Made by a program: the position numbers and the translations under genes. From contig JAJNBK010000008.1 in the NCBI GenBank assembly GCA_021155845.1, positions 1-8,183 on the forward strand: a stretch of 8,183 bases of DNA. Reading direction: 5' to 3'. The notes beneath the pieces were generated by a model. The model was not told where the DNA came from. It did no database searches and worked only from the letters and a program-made list of their open reading frames with translations. Source of the DNA: Nitrososphaeraceae archaeon. GTDB taxonomy: Archaea; Thermoproteota; Nitrososphaeria; Nitrososphaerales; Nitrososphaeraceae. This document shows, one piece after another, positions 1 through 6,212 of this stretch; positions within the stretch are counted from its first letter, which is position 1; each line of letters starts with the position of its first letter.

Positions 1-206
1 GTAGTATTATTTTCACCTGCTGTAGTGTTGGTAGTATCTATAGTACTACCTGTATCATTCAATAGAATTTCCCCTGGAGATATTCCTAGCTGTGCATACA
101 CGTCTTGATTTAGTAAAATATTATGATTTTCTGTTATCAATAGATTTGGGACCGTAGATGATAGAAACAGTACCGGTGTCATCACAAGCACTATTCTCAT
201 AATCAT
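1..206 (-). CDS. secreted Ser/Thr/Asn-rich protein, N-terminal part only
   Basis: Reading leftward from an ATG at 206-204 (a second in-frame ATG lies at 200-198), 68 codons are open up to the window edge, so the C-terminus is missing. The protein begins with a hydrophobic stretch (MIMRIVLVMTPVLFL, residues 1-15) and reaches DVYAQ near residue 40; an ending in YAQ is common in exported thaumarchaeal proteins, so cleavage there is plausible. After it the chain turns rich in Thr, Ser, Asn and Gly (residues 54-68, GSTIDTTNTT), typical of a surface linker that may be glycosylated. The start lies 2 bp after the stop of the upstream small membrane-protein gene, so the two are probably co-transcribed and translationally coupled. 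No domain is visible and I do not assign a function. The reading frame is well supported; the cleavage site is inferred. Confidence 0.6.
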   Translation of the reverse strand, partial: MIMRIVLVMTPVLFLSSTVPNLLITENHNILLNQDVYAQLGISPGEILLNDTGSTIDTTNTTAGENNT

Positions 207-208
207 GA

Positions 209-409
209 TTATAATACCTGATCCCTATAAGATAGCTTGCCGTTTTTCTGTAGGTCGGAAATCTCGTGTAGCATTCTAGAAACTCTTCTTCTTTGCTTAA
301 TAGATTTAATTGCCTTCATCATAAGAGGACTGGCAACCATTCCTAAAACCATTCCTATTATCATATCAAAGTACATATCGGCCTTCGTTTGTATCAATAC
401 AATCTCCAT
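209..409 (-). CDS. small single-helix membrane protein
   Basis: This encodes 66 residues starting at ATG 409-407 (MEIVLIQT). A TTG six codons upstream (427) is also in frame, but the ATG is the simpler start. Residues 12-34 form one hydrophobic helix (MIIGMVLGMVASPLMM core), followed by a strongly basic stretch, KSIKQRRRVSRM, and a short amphipathic helix with EISDLQ. By the positive-inside rule the C-terminal tail should be cytoplasmic. I do not recognise a family. The stop is separated by only 2 bp from the start of the exported protein to its left, which argues for an operon and for the gene being real. The opposite-strand open frame at 237-431 is its shadow. It could be an accessory subunit or membrane anchor for its partner, but the sequence does not show which. 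Confidence 0.5.
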   Translation of the reverse strand: MEIVLIQTKADMYFDMIIGMVLGMVASPLMMKAIKSIKQRRRVSRMLHEISDLQKNGKLSYRDQVL

Positions 410-446
410 TGTTAAGCCTATCGGCAACTAACAGCATAGTCAGTGG

Positions 447-471
447 GAAGACAAATTAAGTACTTGTCTTC
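447..471. promoter_or_regulatory. inverted repeat in divergent intergenic region (operator candidate)
   Basis: Perfect 8-bp arms GAAGACAA (447-454) and TTGTCTTC (464-471) flank a 9-bp spacer. Overlapping it is a second perfect 8-bp palindrome, AAGTACTT (458-465). The element sits between the minus-strand small membrane-protein gene and the plus-strand CARF regulator gene. It could be an operator shared by both, for example for the CARF winged-helix protein itself, or a hairpin in the 5' leader of the minus-strand transcript. The repeat is seen directly; the role is inferred. Confidence 0.4.
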
Positions 472-520
472 TTCTTCCATTTCTTTAACAGTTAAAGGTA
501 AATTCCAACGGTTGAAGGCA

Positions 521-533
521 TTTTTTATTAATA
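521..533 (+). promoter_or_regulatory. TATA-like promoter element of the CARF regulator gene
   Basis: The AT-rich block TTTTTTATTAAT is centred near 527. In archaea transcription starts about 25 bp after the TATA centre, placing it near 550-555, just before the TTG start at 562. That implies a very short or absent leader, in keeping with the lack of a good ribosome binding site. Confidence 0.4.
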
Positions 534-561
534 TGGACTTAATAACATATATGAGACGGTA

Positions 562-1236
562 TTGGCACAACATCTAAGAACACTTCAGATTAGCACATTT
601 GGTTCGGATGGTCAAGATGGAATAGCATTAGGAATAAGAAGTTTTCCAGTCCACAAATTAGTTATGATTTGTTTTGATTCAGACAAGAATAAAGCTGAGG
701 AATTTTCAAAAAGAATTCGTGGTGTACTTGGCTTACCAACCACTATTAATCTTGTAACTAAAGAAAATGTTATTAGAGATACCATGGAAAGAGTAAACGA
801 AATTTTAAATCTTAACGCTAAAGAATTTCAACAAGTACTTATGAATATAAGCTCTGGAGACAAACTACTTGGTTGTGCTGCATTATCTTCAGCATTTATA
901 AATGGTATTAAGGCTTTTGGTATGGATTCAACACATACTATTCCACTATTAATGCCTGTTCTCAAACTAAGTTATAGTGAAATAATATCAGAAGCAAAGA
1001 TTAAGATATTAAAAGCAATTGATAGTGCCGGAGGAATTATCGGGAGTCTAGATGAATTAGAAGAACTGTCAGGATTTGGAAAACCGCTATTAAGTTACCA
1101 CGTACAAGGAGGAAAAGATTCCAAGGGCCTTGCTGGTTTAGGATTAATAGAAGTTGAAAAAGGTGAAAGAGGCAAGATCTCCGCAACACTTACAACGTTG
1201 GGAAAGCTTTTAGTAACAAGCAATGCTCTTCGTTAA
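562..1236 (+). CDS. CARF domain plus winged-helix transcriptional regulator (Csa3 / DUF6293-like)
   Basis: The protein has 224 residues. Residues 6-135 look like a Rossmann-type CARF domain: a first strand TLQISTFGSDGQDG, then KLVMICFDSD (32-41), and the hallmark ligand-loop region NISSGDKLLG (95-104), equivalent to the TGGTK-type loop of Csa3 and Csm6. Residues 140-220 form a winged helix, with the recognition helix around PLLSYHVQGG (175-184) and a wing ending at LTTLGKLLV. CARF domains bind cyclic oligoadenylates or other nucleotides, so this is likely a ligand-responsive DNA-binding regulator. The start is a TTG: the frame is closed by TAA at 529-531, there is no in-frame ATG or GTG between, and this start leaves the first strand intact. 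No CRISPR array or cas gene is visible in the window, so its targets may be other genes. A T6 tract follows the stop. Confident about the architecture, less about the family name. Confidence 0.8.
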   Translation: MAQHLRTLQISTFGSDGQDGIALGIRSFPVHKLVMICFDSDKNKAEEFSKRIRGVLGLPTTINLVTKENVIRDTMERVNEILNLNAKEFQQVLMNISSGDKLLGCAALSSAFINGIKAFGMDSTHTIPLLMPVLKLSYSEIISEAKIKILKAIDSAGGIIGSLDELEELSGFGKPLLSYHVQGGKDSKGLAGLGLIEVEKGERGKISATLTTLGKLLVTSNALR

Positions 1237-1323
1237 ACTTTTTTCATACTTAAAATAGTGTTGTCGTGCTAAATCCATGCTCCTCAAGCGTTCTAGGTAT
1301 TCTTTAACAGTTGGAGTATCGAC
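1213..1323 (-). pseudogene. possible remnant of a tyrosine recombinase core-binding domain
   Basis: Between TAG (1326-1324) and TAA (1212-1210) on the minus strand lies a 37-codon open stretch with an unusually protein-like translation: PTVKEYLERLRSMDLARQHY followed by FKYEKSLTK. The pattern of an amphipathic helix (VKEYLERLR) followed by a second one with Tyr and basic residues resembles the SAM-like core-binding domain of phage-type integrases, which are common in Nitrososphaeria. There is no promoter or plausible long frame, and it overlaps the last 24 bp of the CARF regulator gene, so at best it is a fragment. The resemblance is by eye only, and chance is a serious alternative. Confidence 0.15.
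1239..1244 (+). terminator. T-tract terminator after the CARF regulator gene
   Basis: A run of six T begins 3 bp after the TAA stop (1234-1236). Archaeal RNA polymerase terminates at T-rich tracts without needing a hairpin, so this probably ends the CARF transcript and separates it from the membrane-protein operon downstream. Confidence 0.4.
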
Positions 1324-1361
1324 CTAAATAGATGAATTTCGGTTAATTAGTTGTCAATGTC

Positions 1362-1982
1362 ATGAAGAAAATTGTAGATTCTTCTCAACAAGCATTTTCT
1401 AGTTATAATATCAAAAAATCATTTGTAAAGGGAATAATCATAGGTGTAATTACTGGGGCAATATATCTTGCAATAGTTGTTATCACAACGCCTAGTCTTC
1501 CCGCTATTGCAGCTGTTAATGCTGCTTTTAAGGTAAATTCTATTGTAATTTTTGGACTAGCTTTAGGAGTAGGAATACAATTTTTCCTAGCAAGCTATAG
1601 TAAAAGTTTAGGCTGCAGAATAGATAAAAGGAGAAAAGGAATTTTCGGTGGCGGGTCAAGTAGTACTGCTATTAGTTCATTTTTTTCATTCTTTTCGCTT
1701 GTTCCCTTGGGGTGTTGTGGTAGCTGGCTTTTAATATTATCCATGCTCCCTTCAATTTTTGGAAGCAGTCTATCTATAGTATTAATAGAATACTCAAGAG
1801 TACTTTCATACATAAGCTTAGCAATAGTATTTGGTTTTGCAGGATTATCTGCACTTAGACTAAAGAAGGAGTTAAATCAAAGAAATTATAGTTCGGAGAA
1901 TGGCCATTTTCAGTTAAACTATCAATATACCGCAGAAACGGATGATAAGAATAAGGACAAGAAAGAGGAAGTCGAAATCTGA
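1362..1982 (+). CDS. multi-pass membrane protein with a Cys-Cys motif
   Basis: The protein has 206 residues. I see about four membrane segments: 22-43 (GIIIGVITGAIYLAIVV), 58-79 (IVIFGLALGVGIQFFLA), 103-134 (two halves joined by VPLGCCGSW) and 138-165 (LSYISLAIVFGFAGL). The pair Cys118-Cys119 lies inside or at the edge of the third segment and a further Cys85 lies in the loop before it. A Cys pair in a helix recalls MerT-type metal transporters, but overall similarity is not evident. The last 40 residues are polar and end in a KDKKEE-rich tail. A TATA-like CTAAATAG at 1324-1331 could give a short leader. It is followed by the DUF3179 gene with either 38 bp or a 4-base overlap, so they almost certainly form an operon. 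Function unknown; a thiol-redox or metal-related role is inferred from the cysteines and the neighbour. Confidence 0.7.
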   Translation: MKKIVDSSQQAFSSYNIKKSFVKGIIIGVITGAIYLAIVVITTPSLPAIAAVNAAFKVNSIVIFGLALGVGIQFFLASYSKSLGCRIDKRRKGIFGGGSSSTAISSFFSFFSLVPLGCCGSWLLILSMLPSIFGSSLSIVLIEYSRVLSYISLAIVFGFAGLSALRLKKELNQRNYSSENGHFQLNYQYTAETDDKNKDKKEEVEI

Positions 1983-2020
1983 GCGGTAATAAAATATCCT
2001 ACAAGGGCCCGAATAGGAAG

Positions 2021-3160
2021 ATGTTAATTTTGATAGCTACCTTATCTATAATTGGTATTTCTCTGGTTGTTCTCATTCCGGGAATGGATATCAATTCAGT
2101 GTCTATTTCTAATTCTACCACTAATACAGAAAGTATTAACCCAGTATACACACTTGTGGGTGAGGAAGAAAATAGGAATATAGTTCCCCCAGAACTGATA
2201 GTAAACGGCGGTCCTCCACCAGATGGCATCCCCTCCATTGACAACCCTAAATTCATACAAATACGGAAAGCTGAAGAGTTTTTAGAAGATTCCGATCTTG
2301 TTGTCGGTCTGAATATAAATGGAGATATCAGAGCCTATCCTCTCCAGATCTTAGTATGGCATGAAATTGTAAATGATAAGGTAGGAAATACTCCGGTAGC
2401 TGTAACTTACTGCCCTCTGTGCTTTACTAATCAAGTTTTTAATCGAACTATGAATGACGGACAGATACTTGAATTTGGAACATCAGGTAAACTCTATAAC
2501 AGCAACCTTGTAATGTATGATAGAACAACCAAGTCTCTTTGGAGTCAAGCAATGGCTCAAGGAATAGGTGGAACCTTTGCAGGAATTAAATTAGAGAGGA
2601 TACCATTTGATGTAGCATATTGGAAAGAATGGAAGCAATTGTATCCAGATTCCAAAGTACTCTCTACTGACACTGGTTCTACTAGACCTTATGGAGCAGA
2701 TCCATATGGAGATTATTATACAAATGGAGAAATATTATTCCCAGTTTCAAATAGTGATGATAGAGTTGGACTAAAGGAAATCGTAATTGGACTTGAAAAT
2801 AAAGGTCAGTACAAGGCATTTAAGCTTCAAGAAATTGAGGGCAAAAGGGTCATAAATAATCAAGTGAATGGCAAACCAATTGTATTACTCTCATTACATC
2901 CATTTATGGCACGAGTATATGATCCTGTAGTAAATGGACAAACACTGGAATTTAATTATAATATAAAAGACAAAAAATTTGTTGATAAACAAACAAACAG
3001 TATGTGGAACTTTGATGGGAAATCTATTAGTGGACAGATGAAAGGAAAACAACTTACACGTCTATCTTTTGATGAAGGATTTTGGTTTGAATGGGTGGCA
3101 TTTCATCCCAAGACAGAATTATATGACAGCAGTAATAATGACGTAAAATCTGCTGGATAA
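2021..3160 (+). CDS. membrane-anchored DUF3179 domain protein
   Basis: The protein has 379 residues from ATG 2021. Residues 1-20 (LILIATLSIIGISLVVLIP) form an N-terminal membrane anchor or signal peptide, followed by an Asn/Ser/Thr-rich linker (24-55) and the DUF3179 region from about 78 to 370. Family hallmarks are RAYPLQILVWHEIVND (104-119), TYCPLCFTN (129-137) with the Cys131-x-x-Cys134 pair, GKLYNSNLVMYD (156-167) and SLWSQ (172-176). The family has no established biochemical activity that I know of. The domain is internally duplicated: residues about 92-214 align with 253-368, the second copy lacking the CPLC motif. The frame stays open upstream of the ATG without an ATG, GTG or TTG; a CTG at 1979-1981 overlapping the preceding TGA would add 14 residues, mostly polar and basic (LSGNKISYKGPNRK). 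GAGG at 1965-1968 is well spaced for it. Family assignment is firm; function is not. Confidence 0.88.
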   Translation: MLILIATLSIIGISLVVLIPGMDINSVSISNSTTNTESINPVYTLVGEEENRNIVPPELIVNGGPPPDGIPSIDNPKFIQIRKAEEFLEDSDLVVGLNINGDIRAYPLQILVWHEIVNDKVGNTPVAVTYCPLCFTNQVFNRTMNDGQILEFGTSGKLYNSNLVMYDRTTKSLWSQAMAQGIGGTFAGIKLERIPFDVAYWKEWKQLYPDSKVLSTDTGSTRPYGADPYGDYYTNGEILFPVSNSDDRVGLKEIVIGLENKGQYKAFKLQEIEGKRVINNQVNGKPIVLLSLHPFMARVYDPVVNGQTLEFNYNIKDKKFVDKQTNSMWNFDGKSISGQMKGKQLTRLSFDEGFWFEWVAFHPKTELYDSSNNDVKSAG

Positions 3161-3315
3161 TTAGGATTTTATTATCTAGTGGCATCTGGGCGTAGTCAAT
3201 AGTATGTAATACATTTTAGAGGATGTATATTTTAAAAGCTAAGACTAGTTTTATACTATAGTTAAATCGTATCTTGAACCATTAAAGCTCACATTGTTGA
3301 ATTGTAGGAATAAGA

Positions 3316-3321
3316 TTTATA
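3316..3321 (+). promoter_or_regulatory. TATA box of the DUF7482-like protein gene
   Basis: TTTATA, within GATTTATAGAAA, is centred 26-27 bp before the ATG at 3345. This is the classic archaeal spacing for a leaderless transcript, which also supports 3345 as the true start. No ribosome binding site precedes the ATG. The 184-bp gap after the DUF3179 gene otherwise shows only AT-rich DNA, with a second TATA-like TTTTATAC near 3250. Confidence 0.5.
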
Positions 3322-3344
3322 GAAACCAAATATTTCCCTAGTAG

Positions 3345-4562
3345 ATGAAAACAGATAGAAGTAGACCTAAGAATTGTAAGAACTGTCAGAATTTGCATTT
3401 CTTGATTACTGTGGCTTTAGTTAACTTGGTTCTTCTGGCACCATCAATTTCAAATTCACAAAGTTTTGGTCAGCAACAGGAGACAAACAATACAGCAATG
3501 TCATCCACATCATCATCTAATCAATCAGCAGCCGCATCCTCTTCCGCTAACATTACAGCTGCTGAAGGTCCTGGATCAGTGTTAAAGCTATCACAGGCAA
3601 ATGTCGCCCTTGATATCCCGTTGATGAAAGGATATGAGAATGGGAATGAAGTATACTTTATTGCAACAGATGCATCAGATAACCAGACAGCTACTCAAAT
3701 AGCAAATGAAACTGGCTTTAAGGTCAACTTTGCGCCGATAATAGCAAAAACCCCAGAAGCAGCTCGTGGACAGGCATATATATTTACAAATGGTATTCCT
3801 GGTCAAGGACCATTTGGATTTCAACTGCCTGTTCTAAATGCAAAACCTGGTGACCAGGGATATAGTCCATTATTGCAAGTAAATATGGTAGAGTGGAATC
3901 AAGGTGTTGCAGCAAAAGAGATAAAATCAGTTCAAGATATAATGGCTTCGCAGCAAAATGGAAGTCTGACCGTTACAAAGACTGACACAATCGTAAACCA
4001 TCCTGCTATTAAATGGGAAGGGGGTTCTCTAAAGATCAAGCAAGATAAGAATATTACTGATGACACCCCTTACATGGAAGGTCAAGTACTAACTATTGAT
4101 ACTAGCAAGATGACAGTAACTTTCGTTGCTCACAGAGGATGGGGACCTGATGGCAAGACAATTTATTACATAGTTACAGACGCTACGCCAGAGATGCCTG
4201 CAAATATGATGGGAGTTCCATTTGTTCAAGCAGACGAATTAATAGCTACTACTCCTATAGCGGTAGATCTACTACAATTTGGTAAGGGAATTAGAGGCTC
4301 AGGCCCCATGGGATTCCAATCAGGCATCGGTGCAGCAAACCCAGATGATACTAACTATAGTCCAATGTGGAGAATATCATTCATTGAATGGAAAGACTCG
4401 TCAAAGGCCCGCATTTTAGAAAATATGCATGATGTTGCTGCTATGCAAGCGACAGGATTAATCACAGTAGTACCTGCCATGGGTGGGAAACATGTAGTTA
4501 ACTGCCCATTCTTTGAGCCATCAACTGTATTTGAACATCAAGGCAAACTATCATCAGTTTAA
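3345..4562 (+). CDS. secreted protein with two DUF7482-like repeats
   Basis: The protein has 405 residues. A basic N-terminus (1-17, with Cys11-x-x-Cys14) precedes a hydrophobic segment (FLITVALVNLVLLAP, 19-33) that should be a signal peptide or anchor. Residues 43-72 are a Ser/Asn/Ala-rich linker with several NxS/T sequons. Two copies of one domain follow: 79-220 and 248-390. Matching segments are VYFIATDAS / IYYIVTDAT, TNGIPGQGPFGFQ / GKGIRGSGPMGFQ, GYSPLLQVNMVEW / NYSPMWRISFIEW and IVNHPA / VVNCPF. This layout matches a family of exported thaumarchaeal proteins annotated as DUF7482; I know of no proven function. His219 and Cys387 occupy equivalent places after VN and could be metal ligands. 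It has its own promoter and lies 184 bp after the DUF3179 gene, with which it may share a surface role. Export is confident; the domain name is from memory. Confidence 0.78.
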   Translation: MKTDRSRPKNCKNCQNLHFLITVALVNLVLLAPSISNSQSFGQQQETNNTAMSSTSSSNQSAAASSSANITAAEGPGSVLKLSQANVALDIPLMKGYENGNEVYFIATDASDNQTATQIANETGFKVNFAPIIAKTPEAARGQAYIFTNGIPGQGPFGFQLPVLNAKPGDQGYSPLLQVNMVEWNQGVAAKEIKSVQDIMASQQNGSLTVTKTDTIVNHPAIKWEGGSLKIKQDKNITDDTPYMEGQVLTIDTSKMTVTFVAHRGWGPDGKTIYYIVTDATPEMPANMMGVPFVQADELIATTPIAVDLLQFGKGIRGSGPMGFQSGIGAANPDDTNYSPMWRISFIEWKDSSKARILENMHDVAAMQATGLITVVPAMGGKHVVNCPFFEPSTVFEHQGKLSSV

Positions 4563-4608
4563 CAGACGAGGTGAGCAATATAGTAGAGGAATATACATAT
4601 TAAACCAA

Positions 4609-4638
4609 CTTTTTTCTTTTCTTTTCTCTTATTTTTTT
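4609..4638 (+). terminator. long pyrimidine tract terminating the plus-strand gene
   Basis: From 4609 to 4630 there are 22 consecutive pyrimidines, nearly all T, then one A and a run of seven T. It starts 47 bp after the stop of the DUF7482-like gene and is an ideal archaeal intrinsic terminator for plus-strand transcription into the convergent hemD gene. On the minus strand the same stretch is purine-rich and would not terminate hemD. Confidence 0.6.
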
Positions 4639-4683
4639 GACAATTAAATTTCCTTTTCTCTTCTGATAATTTTTCCTTCTGCT

Positions 4684-5631
4684 TCAAGGGTCGTATAATC
4701 TAAAGTTATCAATTTTATTTAATTTGAGATTTTGATTCCAGACCTTGTTTTTTGAAATATTATTTCGAACTACAAAATCACTGATAGACTTGATCATTGT
4801 GCCCATCTTATAGATTTCAGGCATAACATCTACAAAAACCCCATTTCTTTCTATTGCTTCTTTGGTAGATGGGCCTACTGCTGCAACAATTACGTTGGTA
4901 TTAAGAGATTCTTTTAATGATCTTTCTGTATGTTTAATATTGGCTATCTTGAAAAGACCATGCACGGAAGGAGGACTTGTAAAAGTTATTACATCAATCC
5001 TACCACTTTTAATGTCCTCTATGAGTTTGACTACCATTTCTACCTGTGGATCAAGATAATTAAATCCCATTGATTTGAGGATTGAAGCACCGTCGTTTTT
5101 GAGTTCGAGAGAATATCGATAAGTAGAAGCTTCGATTACCTTTGCTGCTCCTCCTTTATATAGCTCCTCTTTTAATTGCATTTGGTATCCACCATGCCAT
5201 AATATAGCAACAGATTTTCCTAGTATTCCTATATTTTTAAGTAGCTTTAATATGCCTTGGGCTGTATTTTCTTGTGGAACCAGATCTACCTTTATACCAT
5301 ATTTTTTCAACACCATCTCAGGTTTTGAGCTTCTTGCAACAACATTAACCTTCTGTAAAGCTTCAAGCAAGATTTTTTCCATCCTATAATTCCTAGCTAT
5401 AGACATCAGAGAGAAGACTCCGGGACCAGTCATAAAGATCATATAATCGATATCTTGTTTTGTTAGCTTTTTTATGAATTCGACAATGGCTTCATCAGGG
5501 GTCTCTATACTTGCGTCAATTCCTATTGTTGGAGCAACATATGATTTACCACCGAAATTTTCTACAATACGAGCCAGCTCCGATCCTCTCCGGCTGCCCG
5601 TTATTGCGATAGTTAATCCTGTTAGCGACAC
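4684..5631 (-). CDS. hemD: uroporphyrinogen-III synthase
   Basis: The protein has 315 residues and would close hydroxymethylbilane to uroporphyrinogen III, inverting ring D, in the cytoplasm. This is the branch-point for cobalamin, siroheme and heme. The bilobal fold shows as: lobe 1 strand and loop IAITGSRRGSELARIVENFG (8-27), IFMTGPGVFSL (65-75), NTAQGILKLL (122-131), a conserved EASTYRY (167-173), then TFTSPPSVHGLF (216-227) and AAVGPSTKEAIERNG (250-264) from the second lobe and PEIYKMGTMIKSI (271-283). The start is GTG at 5631-5629, as TAA closes the frame 6 bases earlier. Typical HemD proteins have about 250-270 residues; here a polar tail of about 25 residues after the last helix (291-315) adds length. 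No other tetrapyrrole gene is in the window; hemD stands alone, converging with the exported protein gene. The fold motifs make this a confident call. Confidence 0.85.
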   Translation of the reverse strand: MSLTGLTIAITGSRRGSELARIVENFGGKSYVAPTIGIDASIETPDEAIVEFIKKLTKQDIDYMIFMTGPGVFSLMSIARNYRMEKILLEALQKVNVVARSSKPEMVLKKYGIKVDLVPQENTAQGILKLLKNIGILGKSVAILWHGGYQMQLKEELYKGGAAKVIEASTYRYSLELKNDGASILKSMGFNYLDPQVEMVVKLIEDIKSGRIDVITFTSPPSVHGLFKIANIKHTERSLKESLNTNVIVAAVGPSTKEAIERNGVFVDVMPEIYKMGTMIKSISDFVVRNNISKNKVWNQNLKLNKIDNFRLYDP

Positions 5632-6190
5632 CGGTTATAATCATATCCCTTTTGAAGATATTTTGGAGTCATTATAAAACTGAATAATTCTTATTCTATA
5701 CATTCACTTTGTATATTATAGCCCTTTGAAGTTATTTAAAGTAGTTGAAGCACTACCACTCCTAACTCATCCACCAAGAATGAGATTTGTTGTCTAACGT
5801 AGATAACGTACTGGATAAGAGAATAATCCAAAGCCATTAACTTTGTACTGATATATGATTTTGAGTGGCAAAATATTAAAATATGTTGCAGAACTATACT
5901 ACTTATAGTAAAGGGTTTAGCTCAGGCTTGAACCAAATAGGAAAAACAATGTAGTTGTTATTCTAATTGGTACAGACACCAAGTCCAAATTTCTATCTGT
6001 TACTAAAAATGTATAACCAGGCTTATTATTTAGTATATTAGGAAGCCTTATACTTAAAGCTGATTGGCTGAGCTCATAATCTGATATTATGTAAAAGTAT
6101 TGCATGAATAGTCTATTATTATTCAGTATTGACGGTAAATTGCAGGGTCAAGTAGAGTGAAAGAGGAAAAACGAGGACAACAAAAAATTC
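5632..6190. other. gene-poor intergenic region
   Basis: About 560 bp lie between the hemD start and the promoter of the small winged-helix gene. Besides the hemD promoter candidates I see only a close direct repeat AACGTA-gat-AACGTA (near 5798-5812), a 6-bp inverted repeat ACTATA/TATAGT (5893-5909), and short open frames without start signals. A minus-strand frame of 62 residues (6105-5917) has an ATG but no promoter at a proper distance and no recognisable domain, so I do not call it a gene. No tRNA, CRISPR array or transposase was seen. Confidence 0.4.
5711..5720 (-). promoter_or_regulatory. TATA-like element upstream of hemD
   Basis: On the minus strand TATAATATAC lies about 80 bp before the GTG start, predicting transcription from about 5690 and a leader of roughly 60 bases. 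A closer TATA-like TTTTATAA (5679-5672) would give a leader of about 15-20 bases instead. A 16-codon ATG-led frame (5672-5622) overlaps the hemD start in another frame and may be a leader peptide. I cannot choose between the two promoters from sequence alone. Confidence 0.3.
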
Positions 6191-6200
6191 CTATATAAAT
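6191..6200 (+). promoter_or_regulatory. TATA box of the small winged-helix gene
   Basis: CTATATAAAT is the best TATA match in the window, preceded by an A-rich tract. Its centre is only about 17-18 bp before the ATG at 6213, shorter than the usual 22-27 bp. Either transcription starts unusually close, the element is offset, or the true start of the protein lies slightly downstream. Confidence 0.4.
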
Positions 6201-6212
6201 AACCTGTCAGAG

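Noticed and set aside
30..50. 7-bp inverted repeat GGTAGTA/TACTACC
   Set aside because: It lies within the Thr/Ser-rich coding part of the exported protein, where simple codon repeats easily create such symmetry.
237..431. 64-residue plus-strand open frame
   Set aside because: Shadow of the minus-strand small membrane protein, whose hydrophobic helix, basic tail and tight spacing to the next gene are more gene-like.
4862..5059. Plus-strand frame within hemD
   Set aside because: Shadow of conserved hemD motifs on the minus strand.
5917..6105. 62-residue minus-strand open frame with ATG start
   Set aside because: No promoter at a suitable distance, no ribosome binding site and no recognisable domain; the composition is like the surrounding AT-rich intergenic DNA. 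A real small gene cannot be fully excluded.
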